Positions 12,053 through 27,000 of a stretch of 64,000 nt of DNA are shown piece by piece. The notes beneath the pieces are model-generated. The model was not told where the DNA came from, ran no database searches, and saw only the letters and a list, made by a program, of their open reading frames with translations. The stretch comes from Cryptomeria japonica (Eukaryota > Streptophyta > Pinopsida > Cupressales > Cupressaceae). The DNA lies in the NCBI RefSeq assembly GCF_030272615.1, contig NC_081413.1, positions 557,405,136-557,469,135 of the forward strand, in the 5' to 3' direction. A program made the position numbers and the translations under genes. The first letter of the stretch is position 1, and each line of letters begins with the position of its first letter.

Positions 12053-15000
12053 TATATATGTACATATATGCATATGTTCCTTTGGTTATGGTTGCAAGAT
12101 TCAAATCCAGGATTGTATTGTTTAAGGAGATCTCTTTCTTGGTAAAGATGTAACCCTAACCCTAACTTGTTGCAAATGTGATTCTATGGCAAATTCTAGG
12201 GAACATTTGGAAGGGGACATTACAATTGGTATCAAAGCACTGTTCCTACCAGCCTAAGGGACAGAGAATAGTTAATGCAAACTAGCGAAAGGGCTCAAAG
12301 AGCTTTGGAAAGAGAAAGGAAGAAGCTTACATCCACAATGAGTGAACAAATGGGCAATAGAATGAGGGCTTTCATAGATCAAACCAATCAAACTCTCATG
12401 GGGCAAAATGAAAAAATTGAAAGAAGAATCCAACTTTTTTTGCAAGCCATCCAAAACATGAATAATAATAACTCTAGGTCCAACCGAAACAATGGGAGGG
12501 ATACCCACTCTCAACACCTAGACTAACAAGACCTCCCTTCTTACCTAGGAGAGAACACATGGTAGATGAGGAAGCATATAATCCAACCTTTGACAATGTG
12601 GAAGAACTTGCAGAAATATACTCAAGATTGAACCTCAAAGTTAAGAGGGATGTCTCCTTTGGAGATTATTGTGATGTTAAAACACAAATTGCCCCTAATA
12701 GGAGAAGAGGGCAACTCGACAAAGATTTGAAGGAAAGGGTCAGTATGATGACCCTCCCCAACTTTGATGGATCCGGGAAATTTACATAATATTCATGGGT
12801 CCAAAAATTGGATACCTACCTTTCACTTAGTCCACAACAAAAGAAAATGCGTTAAAATTCACCGTACTTCATTTAATGGCAACAACCCATGATTGGTGGC
12901 ATCATGGCCTTATCACCCAAGGCCAACAACATGTAACCTCTTATGATGAATTTACCCAAAAATTCATTATGAGATTTGATCAAAAACATTCTGAGTGCCA
13001 TTTTAAAGAACTAACTCAATTAAAACAACATGGAACAGTAGAGGATTACATTGTCCAATTCCAAAAGCTATCCATCATGGTACTAGAAATTGCTCAAAGG
13101 AGACACATTTTTATTCATGGAAGGATTAAAAGATTCAGTTCGAGGCATAGTAGGTTCCCTTGATCCAACAAACCTTGAAGATGCAATCCAAAAGGCAATG
13201 AAGTTGGACATTACCTCATCAAAAGATAAGCCCAACCCAAAAAGCTTTACATCAAACACACACTCCAAGTATACCCATAACGAAGATATGGGTATACTTG
13301 GAGAACATGTTTTCATTGTAATGAGAAGTGGGAGTGTGGACATGTCTGCCAAGAAGATAACCTCGGAAAGCAGCTAGTGTTAGTGTTTGGTAGCTTCAGG
13401 AGATATTTTCTCCTTAATTAAAAGCAGGTCAGCCTACATATTGCAATTATTATTTTATGTTTTTTTTCTAAGGGAGCCAACCTAGATGAAAGGTCACCTA
13501 GATTGGTATACATGTAAGGTGGTGATCCTTCATTTCAATTATCAATTCAATCACGTCATTCTTACCTCTAGCAGAAGTTTGCCATTCCATTTGCAGCAGA
13601 TCAGACTTCAAGAGGAGGCATATTTATTTGTACCTAGCATCAAGGAGTGATGCTATTATTCATTGTATTATTCAGCCTTGAGTAAGGCCAGACTTTAAGC
13701 AGATTTATGCTCTTATTCATTCAATATATGGAGATATATTTTGCTGGGTTTTTCTCCCTCGAGTAGTAGGGTTTTCCCAGGGTAAAAGTGCTGTGTTTAT
13801 TATTCATGTGTTGCATATTCTTCTTTATGTTAAATCTAATCTTAAAACTAACATGGTATCAGAGCACCGCGTCTATTGCGAAGCTCTTATCTTATCATAT
13901 AGCATTGCGTGAGCCTGTAAGATCCATTGACAAAATACACAATCGACTCCCAGGGCTGTGGACACTATACATCATCAGGATTCGCGAAGGACATACTGAT
14001 CTGGGTATAACGACTATCACTAGGAGTGACTACCGATTTGCTCGTGGTTGCATAGCCTCTGACTCTCGCCACTCACCAATCAGAGCCTTTCTCCACCTAT
14101 GGATACTGAGTACTGACATCACCATTTGGAACGGAATTAGGACCTCAGAAGGAAGCGAAAGTTGAACATGCTGGCAGGAATATATCTAGTGAATAGAACT
14201 TTGGGTACCTTCATTTTGTAAATTAATTCGATGAGCATTGGCAGAATGTACTATAAACATTTGTTATATGTCGATTTGCCAGTATATATATGAAATACAT
14301 GAAACTGAGTAGATTATTGTCCAAGGCGTCATTTGCAATATACGCATAAGTATTTCATTCGAAATGTTTGATCACTGCTTGGATTGTTTGAGGGTTATTC
14401 TTGGCAATACAAAATATATTGGTGCTTCTATTCATATCTTATGATACAGAATTTTGCTGTTGGTACATTCACTGTCTCAACGAAAGTTTGTTGTTCCTAT
14501 TCTGGGCGCATCTAGAGCATATTGGAATCTTTAGTTGCAAAGATCAGGAAAGAACAATTGGTGGACTGAGAGGAAGATTAGACAATAAAGAGATAAGTAT
14601 TTCATACCCTTGAATAATGTTCATGAATCTTTTATGTAGTTATTTGGAATAGTGAATCATGTATGCTTCTAGCATCGGTATTTCTCTTCGGGATAGGTTG
14701 ATTCTATGAACTATTAGTAATCTCTCTAAAGATGCTTCCAGGAAGGATCGAGGAGCATAAGGATGATGAGAGATTGCATTCAAGGGAGGAAGAGCTTGAT
14801 GCATCCTATGAGGAAGTCACGCAGGTTGAAGAATGGAGACACAGCTTGCTGCCATGGGGTTGAGTTGGTGGCACATAATTGGAGACATCTCTCAAAGAGG
14901 AAGAACCTATTCAGATTGTCATTGTGATTAGTTTCTTCAAAGAGGAGGAATTAACATTTAGAGGGAGTTTGACAAACCAACAAAGGCAACCTTGGACGAG

Positions 15001-18000
15001 GTGATCAGGAGGTTGATGCAAGTATTTGGAACTTTAGAGGGAGTCACATCATCATGAAGATCTGTTGTAATGTATATTTCTCTGAGATGGAGAAATATGA
15101 GGTGAAAGCCCTTGTAGTGTATATTTCTCTAAGACGGAGAAATATGAGGTGAAAGCCCTTGTAGTGTATATTTCTCTGAGACGAAGAAATATGAGTTGAA
15201 AGCCCTTGTAGTGTATATTTCTCTGAGAAGAAGAAATATGAGGTGAAAGCCCTTGTAGTGTATATTTCTTTGAGACTGAGAAATATGAGGTGAAAGCCCT
15301 TGTAGTGTATGTTTCTCTGAGACAGGGAAATATGAGGTGAAAGCCCTTGTTCATCTCTAAGACTGAGATGAGATGTCATGTTGAGAGACTCCATGACGAC
15401 ATCACGTTGAGAGACTCCGTGATGGACACTTGTGCACATGTTTCTTTCTACACATGGGAGTAGCCATGGTGGATGTCATGTTGAGAGACTCCATGACAAC
15501 GTCACGTTGAGAGATTCCGTGATGAACCTTTGAGCTTTCCACAAATGGATGTAGCCATTGTGGGCGTCACGTTGAGAGACTCCATGACATAGATAGCGGG
15601 AAAATATCTCCCTAGCTAAGAGGGAATGTTAGTGTTTGGTAGCTTCAGGTGATATTTTCTCCTTAATTAAAAGCAGGTCGGCCTACATATTGCAATTATT
15701 ATTTTATTTAATTTTTCTAAGGGAGCCGACCTAGATGAAAGGTCACCTAGATTGGTATATATGTAAGGTGGTGATCCTTCATTTCAATTATCAATTCAAT
15801 CATGTCATTCTTACCTCCAACAAAAGTTTGCCATTCCATTTGCAGCAGATCAGATTTCAAGGGGAAGCATATTTATTTGTACTTAACATCAAGGAGTGAT
15901 GCTATTATTCTTTGTATTAATTCAGCCTTGAGTAAGGCCAGACTTGTAAGCAGATTTCTGCTCTTATTCATTCAATATATGGAGATATATTTTGCTAGGT
16001 TTTTCTCCCTCGAGTAGTAGGGTTTTCCCAGGTTAAAAGTGCTGCGTTTATTATTCTTGTGTTGCATATTCAGCTTTATGTTAAATCTAATCTTAAAACT
16101 AACAGCAAGAAGATTTAAAAAGGAGTAATTTGTGCTTCAAGTGTAAAGAGCCATGGAAACATGGACACATGTGGAAAAGGAAGTTGAGTGCATAATATAG
16201 AAGCAACATTCGACGAAGAAATAAAAAAAACCCTTGAAAGAAGGCAAAGTATGATGATGAAGAGCATGGAACTTTAGCGACCATCTCACAAACCTCCAAA
16301 CACCACCCCTTTCAAATCAAAATTACCCTAAAGGGCATAAGGTAATTGCCCTCATGGATAGTGGGGCATCCCACAACTTTATTGACAAGAATCTAGTTGC
16401 AAGAAGGAAACTGGAAACCAAGGACTTTAAGTGTTTTACAGTAGGCCTAGCTAATGGATCTATGGCTCAATACACCAAGATAATTCCCCAACTAGAAATC
16501 ACCTTGGGAAAGCACACCGTCAAAGAGGATTTTTATGTGGTAATACTAGATGCCAATGTGATATTGGGAACTCCTTGGATACACTCCTTGGGGTGCTTCA
16601 TTATGGGTCTCCCAAAATTATAAATCTGCTTCCGACATAATGGCCTAGAAGTCACTTTGAGAGGGTTACCAGATGGATCCCCAAGAATGGTCTCATCCAA
16701 AAGGATAAAGAGGATCCTTAGACATGGCCAAGGGTAGTGGGTCACACAATGTATGATTCTAGACAAAACTTCCCCCCAATGCAAGGCAATCCACATCGAT
16801 ATTCAATCCATTTTAAATAAACACAAGAAAGTATTTGGTGATATTCCCTAGGACTACCCCAAAGAGAGGGTTTGAACATACAATAGAATTGGAAGGAGCC
16901 GAACTTGTGATCACCACCCCTTGTAGACTCCTCAAAAGTTCAAAAGAGGAGATTGAGAAAACTATCAAAGAACTACTTGAGATGGGTCACATCCAACCTA
17001 GTTCTATCCCTTTCACATCCTTTGTGGTGCTGGTTAAGAAAAAGGTTGGCACCATGAGGATGTGCATAGATTATAGGGCTTTAAACAAAAAATATAAAGA
17101 ACTGCTACCCTATCCCAAGAATTGATGAATTAATTGATGACCACGGAGCAAAATATTTCTCCAAAATCGATCTACAATCAAATAAGAATGAGGAAAGAAG
17201 ATATCCCCAAGATAGCTTTTAGGTGTCACTATGGACACTTTGAATTTTTGGTCCTATCTTTTGGCTTGACAAATGCTCCTACAACATTTCAATCATTCAT
17301 GAACAATATATTTCGGAAACAATTAAGGAAATTCCTACTAATATTCTTTGATGACATCCTTATTTACAACAAGACATGGGAAGAATATCTGAAACATGTT
17401 GAGGAATTTCTAAACATTTTGGAAGAAGAATCATTATATGCCAAAGCATCCAAATGTGAATTTAGGCTAGAAGAGATCCTATACCTCGGCCCTAAAATCA
17501 ATACACAAGGGGTAAATGTGGACGAAGAAAAAATCAAAGCCATTAGGGAATGGCCACAACCAAGAACTCTTACACATCTAAGGGGTTTTGTGGGTCTATG
17601 TAGTTACTATTGGTGGTTTGTCAAGGGATTCTCTAAACTTGTTGCCCCCTTCACAGACTTAACCAAAAAGGGAGCCTTTGCATGGAGTGAAGGGGCTCAA
17701 CAAGCCCTCGAGAAACTAAAGGAGACAATGAGCTCATGCCCCGTCCTAGCCATTCCTGACTTCACATTACCATTCAAATTAGACTGCGATGCTTCCAGAG
17801 AAGGCATCAGAGCAGTCCTTTTGCGAAACAAACCTCAGATAGCATTTGATAGCCACAAACTCACCAAAGCCGAGAGACATTACTCTATCTATGATAAGGA
17901 GATGTTAGCCATCATGTACGCCCTAGCCAAGTTCAGACAATATTTGGTTCGTGGAAAGTTCAATGTTAAAACCGATCATAATAGCTTGAGATTCTTTAAA

Positions 18001-21000
18001 AATCAAAAGGACCGATCATAATTTGGCTAGTTTGCATTAACTATCTGATGGGCGTGAATCTTACCTTTTCAACATTGCTATCATATCCTTTTCTTCTTTT
18101 GAACACCCATTTGAGTCCAATAGACTTTTATCCATTAGACAAAGATGGTAGGTCTCATGTGTTATCTTTCCTCAAAGCAGCCATCTTGTCATCCATGGCT
18201 GCCTTCCAAAACTCTGCATCATCCATACACATAGCCTCCTTCACAATCATAGGCTCATTAGAGTTAGTAATCAAAGCAAAAATACATCTCCAAGTAGAGG
18301 GAGAAAATTTTTCTGGTTATTGCCTTTGCCACGTGGACCTCCTCAATGATAGAGGTGGAAGTCTTATCTCTTCCTCTTTAGGTCCTTCGTGGGCTTCTAG
18401 TTCAACCTTATTGATCTTTGGGGTTAGTTGAACTACATCTTTCTCTCCATCTTGCTTTGATTGCAATACTATGGAAGAAGACTTAAATTCTTTAAAGATA
18501 ACGCTTCTAGTATACAAAACTCTCTCAGCCACAGTGTCCCAAAGTTTGCATCCATCACACCAGCACCATAGCAAACGAAGGTACATTTTACAACTTTGTT
18601 CTCCAATTTTGTCCGCTTCTTGCTAAGCACATGTGCACATGCGTTGCAACGAAAGACTTAAAGATGTTTCAATGAAGGCTTTTTGCTTGACCACACCTCC
18701 ATTGTTGTCTTATGAGCAAGAGCTAATGTAGGAGACCTATTAACTAGGTAGCAAGCTTTGGCAATTGCACACTATGAAGTTCATCACTCTATCAAATTAG
18801 ATCTCTAACAATTGATACAATCTCACAGTTTTAGGTTTAATTTATGGACTAACATGCCTATTTAGATCCATAAGGAACACCAAAAGATGCTAGAAGTTGA
18901 CTATGAGCACACTTGAATCACTCTATCAAATTGAATCTCTAACAATTTATACAATCCCACTTTTTTAGGTTTAATTTATGGACTAACATGTCTATTTAGG
19001 TCCATAAGGGACACCAAAAGACACTAGAAGTTGAATGTATAATGCATTGGAAGTGTTTTTGACATGTATGAGCCATTTTGAAAGTCTTGATGAACCCATT
19101 GCGTCTTGTTAGAGGGTGATTACAAAGCCACTGTTCTTTGGATGAAATTGTTGCTGTCCCTATATGAAACCACTGCATGTTGCCAACTGATGGATTTGCA
19201 CAAAGTACTTGAAACCTCCATTTTTTGCCATTTTCTCTCTCCTCCCCATTCAACATGCCTTTTGAAGCTAAGTTACTCCTTGCTATGAATTCTGAAATAC
19301 ATAACTGACCCTTTCATTGATCACAAAAGGTTTAAGGCCTGAAGTACCTAACTCATATTTAACTCTAGATCAAAACCAATGTGAGAAGGGGGCAACCCAA
19401 GATGGGTTTGCTTAAATCTTTGATGCACAAGCACCGATAGATAAATAGCAATGTTGAGGACAACTCATTAGAGAAGGAAGGATTTGATGAAGACCTAATC
19501 TATAAATTGGTGGTAACAAAACCCCAAAATTCTCTCTTTTTTTCTCTTTATGTTGTAGATTAGTTACTAAATGTAGCATACTTGCAATGCAAAATGGCAG
19601 AGCAAGTACTTCTCAAATGGATATTAGTATTGATATGGAAAGAGATGAACACATAATGATAGGGGAGGACTTTATAAAAAGAGGATATTAAACCTCAATC
19701 TCTCCTCACCTACTATGTGAGCACCATATCACTTAACTTCATTCTTTTATGCAACAAACTATTAAATGCACAAGGACATGAGCCCATTGCCTGCATAAAG
19801 AAATATATGAGCTGTATAATAAAGTAACTCATCAGTTTACATCACAAAATATGTTAAGTTTAGCCACACAACATGCCCACGAAAAACTTTGTCCCTGACT
19901 TCAAATAGAAACTTATGCTTGAAAATCTCATGCCTACATATTGTTGAAATTGCTATTTAATGTTATCGTCAATCTAGAATTTGTTACTTAACAATAGAAT
20001 TTATTACTTGTTCAATAGAATTTATTAAGCTTATTTTACTTTTAGTTACTATTGAATGATTTTGTCACAAGTGCTTAAGTAGATTGAATTACTTTTACGA
20101 AATTTGCAAGCTTTGTATTGCATATCCATTCGAAGTTGGAAATCATGGCTTTGTACCCGATCCTTAAATTAATTTACCAAAGCTTTTGTGTTGTTATGTT
20201 CTAAATTCTATTCAATCCTTGTGTTCTTGAATTGTCCAGTCTTTGATTTTAGTTGAACAAGGCAAGTATCTAGCTGTATGATTTCTTTTCGGTCAAAAAT
20301 ATAAAAATAATTTGGTTCAAGAGGAAGAGTTTCTTAGCCTTTTAGCCTAGGCAAAACCAAAAAAGCATTTACATTTTATATAGCATAAATGTGAACCACC
20401 CCAAAATAATTGTAAAAATTGTAAATTTCAATTACATATTGTTTAGTTTTAGGGTAGTTTCTACTTTACAAGCTTCCCCTTCTAATTCAAGAAGTAGTTT
20501 TACCACACATCTGTTCTTTTCTGTGTTGGATTGAAATGTGTGAATTAAAAGGCTAACAAATACATGTGTACAATGCTATTCTTGCACCAAACTGTGTTAT
20601 TCAGGGCCAAATTGTGAGAATGATTGTACTGGTACTGATCTCAGGAATTGTGTTATAGGAGATCAGTGTGTCTTGCTCTTGTTGTATCTAATTACAATGG
20701 AAGAGATAAATGAATATACTTACAATATAGATACAAGAATTAGATGTTCATGGAAACTATTTTTATGCCATTTGTTTATGTTCTCTTCCTAGTGATGATG
20801 GAATGCAAAAGGTGATATGTCATGGCTGGCTGAAGTGGCATGGTTGAATGACTTGAGTCATGGTGAGGGTAGTGTCTGTCATATAGTGCCATTCAGTGAA
20901 GTCTGATGTTTTATATGGTATATTGATAGTTTGCTTCATAGAAGCATGAGACTATGATGCAAGGAGGGCCTTGCAGTTTCAGTTGCAGAGGTTTGAAATT

Positions 21001-24000
21001 GGTTGACATCAGTGAGACATGCTGAGTATTCTCATGAGTTGTGAAAAACGCTGATGTGAAGTGTGAAGTCAACAGTTTGACAGGAGTTGCAAACTTTGGC
21101 GATGTGTGCTGGAAATCCCAAGCAGCAAGTTATGGAATTGAGGGAATTTCAGGTTGTGAATTTTGGAGCTGCTAATTTTGTGAGGCTGGGTGTAAAAATT
21201 GCGAAAAAATATTTTGGAAGACTTAAATTCAATCCCAAAAGGCCTATTTTGCTGAGATCTTCACCCTTTTTGAAAATAATAGTCCTTATTGTGTGGCTGG
21301 CCAAAGGCAGAAACCGAATTTTGAGCTGAATCAGAGTTTGCCGGATGTTGGATTGTGAAAGCATGGCTTGAGATATGATACTTTGAATATTAGATGCATG
21401 ACCAGGTATGGAGGAAGGACAAGGAAGAATGTTTTCTCAGAAGCACTGTGAAGCATGATGTATGGATCATAACGTAGTAGTTTGAGTTTATGTTAGGATC
21501 TTCAAATCGCTCATTTATGGTGTTTATGTTTAGAATTTGTTAATCTTAGTGATGCACATGCTGTTGAAGAAATTTTTCTGATTTATATAATTTCTTTATT
21601 TGTGTGCTTGTCCTAAAGACTATGGGAGTACAAAAAATATTGCTGAGGGAGCTGATGGTTGGAACCTATATCATATATGAAATGAACTATACTTGGTAGA
21701 GCTATGGATAGCCTGTTGCAGGCATGTCAGTTATATGGTGGATTGTCATCCCACTTACTAGGATGAGTACTATTATACATTCCCACAATTGAACTAATGT
21801 GCAGTTTACCACTTCATTTTGGCCATTAAATTGAGGATGGAACACTATTTTGAGCACCTCTCAAAGAGTTTGATCCAAAAATTTGGTCAAACTAAGCTGG
21901 AAGCAGGGCCATAGACAACCACTTTGATCAAGAAGGTGACTAGTGACTTGGAAAGACGAAACTGATGTAAAACCATTGTTTTATGATACAAGCAAGGCTG
22001 TAAACATTTCAAAGTGGGTGTTTGAGATGATCCAAAGCATCCCGAGAGTCTTTGTAGCAAGTTGCAGATGTCAATCCTGCTTGCAAGGGCAAGGATGATG
22101 AATTCACCTGACAAGAACAGAATCTTTGCAGAAATGTGCAAGTGCTGGTTTGTCAGAAACGGCAAAAATGCAACTGTGGACACAGAGTGGAATTTGAAGG
22201 GTTTTGACATTTGATTCAATTATTTTCACATTTATTCTTCAATTTTGATGCCATGAGAGGATAGAGGAGTGGTATATATGGTTTAAACATGAAATTGGAA
22301 AGGTTGGCTCTTCATGTAACCTCCCCTTTGAAGCAGACATTGTGCAAGTCCTATCTGTGTCTAGGTAATGTGACTTTGATGCTAACATTGTGAACTTTCC
22401 AGCGTTATTGATGCCTGTCATATCCACCACGATTATGATGTTTGGTTCTGTAGAACTGCTTAGACTGGGAATGTTTATATTATAAACAATGACATGTGTC
22501 AGATTGTGCCTAGTTTTCTTCTTTGAAAGTTGGTATTTTAAAAAGAAATAATTTAGGAAATAAATTGGGATGTGTATAGATTAAATTTTTTGGTGTAGTT
22601 TCTGTTTGTTGTCTACCTAGTACTGCAAAGAAATCTCAGCTTCATGTGGGGGTAAGAATGTCCAATTGTTTGGGCTTTAGTCCTTTGATGTTTGCAATAT
22701 AAACATCCATCATTCTGCATAATTTCTTAAAGCACTAAAATCGAGTTTGTCATTTCCCAGGTAGTGACATTTTGGGAGGGTGAAATTGTTGACAACAGGA
22801 ACTACACATTTTTCACCGGCAAATGGGAGGCAAGGTATGTTGCATTTTACTTGATGTGAGCTTTCCCGTGCTATTAGAGTTGGATACCTCTGAAACGTTT
22901 TAGTAACTGTTGAAAGTCCTTATAAATTCTGTTCTTTCAAAATTAAGGGCTCTCTTACAAAAAATTGTCTCTCTATTTCAGCTAAATTTATCCTTTTCTT
23001 GTTAACAGTCAAGAGACAGACATGAGACATTGGTCAAAATTTCAGTGCTTTGAACCACTCCTTGTAAGTGCCTTTATTAATTAACAACTTTGATTATCAA
23101 ATCTCCTTTGATGACTTATCGTCTTGTTCACTTCTCTTTATAATCCTATTTCTTATGGTTTTCCCTTTTAACCTTTTACTCTCTTTCTGATTCTCTACAT
23201 TGTCAGTCTAAAGTGCAGGCTGATGGAGGCAGATCAGAGGATCTTTGCAACTATCCTTATATTTTCATGGTAAGCCAATAAATATACATTTTGTCAGCTG
23301 CATTAATGGCTTAGTAGTTTTATTGCTATTTTATTTTTTGTTTCGGCTTAATTTCGTAGAATTCTGCTAATCATAAATATAGGTACCATTAGTAATTCAA
23401 AAAATTGTCCAATATTACATTTTTGGAAAATGTCGGATGTGTAACGGAATGATTCAGAGCAAACCTGAGATGATGAAAACCTGTGAATAGTTATTCTTAC
23501 TAATATGAGCTTTATATACTAACACATTTATTCTTTACCCTCCCAATGCCGACACTGAAATGCTTCAGTAGCATTCCACTCTCAAATGTTTTCAACTTAC
23601 ACAACAGTTTTTGCCATGTTTAAATCACAATTATTAAAAATAGTCAATAGATGATTTTTGACCCTGGAGGATGACATTTGCTTTGTTTGGTGATTTAATA
23701 TGCCAAACTGGTAAATTAAAAAATATTAAAGAAAAGGTTTCATTATTTGTTTCTGTTTGTTTTGTTCTGTTTCTTGTGCTATTGGTGCCGCTACTTTCAC
23801 AGTCATTTGAATTGGCTCCATCTCAAGTTCTACATCGACCATTGTGTCCTTCCATTTATTAACAAATAGCATGCAGTTTGCAGATTTGAATGTTGTGCTA
23901 GTGAAAATTGTGACTGCCAGATTTTAATTTGTGGTTTGAAACACCTTGACAGAATACTTCCAGGTATTACAAAGATGGCCTGATCAATAAGACATTCCGT

Positions 24001-27000
24001 GTGCTTATAAAATGTGAAACTATATACTCTTTTAATTAAAAGTAAAAATGGTGTTTTGAAAGGGGCCTTGACTCTTTTACAACCAAACAGCAGAAAAACA
24101 GCAAAATATCAGCAAAAAGACCCCAAGGAGAGAGGTTCACAACAAGAACAACACACAATGCACAAGCTGTATTGGAACAACAGTGAATCAGCAGCCAAAT
24201 AGGAGAGACCAAAGATCACAATAAATTCAGAGCCACTGCAGCCTCCCGCTCATCCTTAAAAAATACTCAAGATGTTTATCTACATGCTGGGCTATAGGGG
24301 TCCGCAGCTCCTCCAATCCATGTCTGCCTTTCCTTGAACTAGGGTCCACCTGCTATATAAAGTTTTGAGTTTTTAAACCATCCCAAAGCATTTTGATACT
24401 AGTAGCACAGTTCAGAATGGTTGACCTGCTCATCTCCACCACACTTTTCAGGTTAATCTTAATTTCCTTTAACTCTTATCAGATAAATCTAAAACTCTAT
24501 TTATGTGTGAGTAACAATTTAATAAGATTTTTTATCTTTTCATTAGAGTTCCAATACTGTAATGCTTAATACGCATGCACATTATTTGATTTTATTGATA
24601 ATATAAAAGATAGTACAAATATCATATAAAAAAGGCCTGCATGTAGAGGACAGGCTTGCCATTCCTACAGACTACCCCTACTCCAAACCACCCTGCTAAT
24701 GCCTCCTTAATACATTTCAAAGCCCTTAAAGATTATCGAATTTACAAACCCTTGACAACACACAGAACAAACAGGGGAAACCCTACTCAAAAGACCAGCC
24801 CTAAACACAAAACTGGCCGGTAATGGATACAGTCTGTAAACACTGTAATATATTACAATTTTCCAAAATTACAATCAAAAGCACATGAAAACTTGACCAG
24901 CACACACAGAGAAACCAGCACTAAGCACTCCACTTGGACTATCTACCAATCCCTGTTGCCATCTTCGCTTCCTTCTTCTGCTTCCCTGCTCGGCCCGCAT
25001 TTTTCTCCACCACCGGTGAATTATCCTTCGGCTACATCACTTTCTCCTGCAGAAAAAACCTTAATGCATCCCACCCAATTGCCACCTGTGCTCGCCATTC
25101 ATCCTGGTTTTCTCCAATAGCCCAATGCATGAAAGGAACCAGTTCACGCACTTCTTCATCACCATCAACAACTTCCTGGATGTCAAAGCCTGCACCCAGA
25201 ATTGCCCATTCTAAGATTGAACCCAACCTGTGAGTCCAGTCCTCATGAACGCATTTGTTCATGATCCATTTTATCTCCTCCTCTCTACGGCCTAATTCTA
25301 GTCTCCAGGCAACCACTATTGTCACAATGTCAACGTTGGTTCTATATCTGTGTTCCGAGTGCAGGAAAACATCACCAAACAAGGTCTCTATGATCTCCAC
25401 AAAGGCATCGCCTTGAAATTTGAAAAGGGCTTTGAGTTGTTTTGCAGAAATCAACCCCAAAAAAGCCAACTGCTGCTGAGGAGTGGTAAGCGCGAAATTG
25501 GCCTCATGTCATTGTAGAGAGATTGCACCCGCCAACACAAATGTTCTCCACTCTGCCTTTGCCAACTTCGCCACCTTTAAAAACATCTCACACGGATGAA
25601 GTCACATTCACATTCACTAACTTCGCCATGGCAGAGAATGACCTCCCTCTCAATCCAATTGGGGTAAATCCGTAAGATTTCGATAATCCTCCAAAACCTC
25701 TACCGTATCGTCGGTATTAAATTTTGTTGCCCACTTTGAAAGGACATCCGCCACATCATTTCCTGCACGTGGGACGCGCGATACCTCAAACTCCTCAAAG
25801 GTGTGGAGTAATTGTGTAATAGAGAAAATAAATTTGTTTAAATGCCACACATAGGCTTCCCTATTTTTTATAGCATTTACAATAATTGTGGAATCCCCTT
25901 AAAGATGAATTTTTGTGAGGCCTAGCCATTTGCCCATTTTGACCGCTTGCAAAGCCACTTGGGCTTTTGCCATATTGTTTGTTCCATTAGGTAATTTTTT
26001 TGCCTCTATTGCGATGATGTTACCATGCCAATCTTGTGCAACAAAGCCTGCTCCGGACGGGCCTGGATTACCTCTAGAAACACCATCAAAGATTACCTTG
26101 TACCACCCTTCCCTTGGTTTGCTTCATTTGACTTTCTCTCTATCCTCCTTACTCGGATTAACCCAAATGAGCCCATTAACGGGTCAATATGCATGCACAC
26201 TATTATTAAACAGCATTTAATTTTATTTGTTAATGTTTAATAATATCTAATATCAGTGTACGTTCTTTTATACTATGCAATAAATTGATAAAATATAGAA
26301 TTAGATGGAAATCCCAATTTTTAATATTGTTAAAAAAATCATAATCTCATTCAATTGACATCATTGGGAATTAAATTTTGCTGGAGCTTGCAAAGCTAAC
26401 CCAGGGATAGTTGGAAGTGAAGGTGTGGTATTGACAAGGTAACTTCATGATACATTTCTCATTGCAATAACAATAAAGGTGAAGTTGAGAGGTTTTCCCA
26501 AGGATCAAATTGACTTTGAATCAGGTTATCATATATTAAAGATTGACACTGATTGATGATTATTAATTTAAACCATAGCAAAAGGATTGAAATCCAATTG
26601 GAAATTGAATGAGATTATTAAGGAAGCATGTGATCTCATGAATCACTTCAAATCCATCTCCTATAGTTATTAACTTATTGCTATAGGGAGGCCAAAAATT
26701 GACAGACTTCTTAACTATTGAATGTAGTGGCTATCCAACCTAACCACACATATTTAGCTAGGGAATGTATACTGCAAGATGGTTAGAGGACCTATTGGTA
26801 CGTTAAAAACCAGGAGCCACACTTATCTCTCACCCCTTATAATTCCATGTCATATTTCATATGGGACTTAAATTTATTTTAAAAATAATTAAAATTCAAA
26901 ATTCTTCTTTCCATAGTGACAATGATTATAGGATCCTTAACAATTCTCATTCTAAGGACATTCAAGACTCTTAGAAGATTGCATGCTTTCTTCAACTAAG

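Larger units (their letters stand above)
13378..16104 (+). mobile_element. Non-autonomous Copia-type LTR retrotransposon nested in gypsy gag
   Basis: LTRs at 13378-13853 and 15627-16104 are roughly 95% identical by eye. The target duplication is GCTAG/GCAAG with one mismatch. A perfect initiator tRNA-Met primer-binding site, TGGTATCAGAGC, starts at 13854, and a purine tract CTAAGAGGGAA abuts the right LTR. The 1.77-kb interior has no gag or pol similarity and carries two arrays of hairpin-forming repeats (15071-15352 and 15375-15588). Gag frame continues across the insertion, which confirms the borders. Confidence 0.93.
12225..18021 (+). mobile_element. Degenerate Ty3/gypsy LTR retrotransposon, interrupted
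   Basis: The left part shows an LTR end GGGGACATTACA (to 12224), then after two bases a primer-binding site TGGTATCAAAGC (12227-12238) close to the initiator tRNA-Met complement. Gag follows (12275-13377, resuming 16105), then protease, RT and part of RNase H, ending near 18021. There is no integrase or 3' LTR. The 5' LTR start was not found, although its end matches the GGGACATTACA-ended LTRs in intron 6. A 2.7-kb Copia-type element splits gag at 13378-16104. Several frameshifts and stops show it is dead. Confidence 0.9.
8973..22760 (+). other. GID4 intron 3
   Basis: 13.8-kb intron. The middle (12.2-18.8 kb) is made of a gypsy element, a nested Copia-type element and an antisense Copia fragment. 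The flanks, 8973-11600 and 19041-22760, show no recognisable coding element. A related pair of about 40-50 bp (CTAAGTAGGCCACCCT then GATGTCCATGTTGCCTACCC) occurs at about 11681 and 11871. Confidence 0.85.
24060..26150 (-). mobile_element. Remnant of an RNase H-bearing retroelement, copy 1
   Basis: Minus-strand order: RNase H-like domain (26120 to 25650), then an unrecognised reading frame (about 25640 to 24960), then broken frames ending in a hydrophobic stretch (to about 24060). The same order, including a hydrophobic tail, occurs on the + strand at 34820-40390. No RT was found, so the class (LINE or other) is open; this RNase H type is usual in plant LINEs. Confidence 0.55.

Noticed and set aside
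11824-12145. Open frames on both strands across the CATACA repeat
   Set aside because: They are microsatellite translations.
13788-14165. 125-codon frame inside the nested Copia-type element
   Set aside because: It spans the LTR end and primer-binding site and shows no gag or pol similarity.
15044-15439. 131-codon minus-strand frame with repeated HYKGFHLIF-type units
   Set aside because: It is a translation of the 47-bp tandem array; the period shifts frame every unit and no start context supports it.
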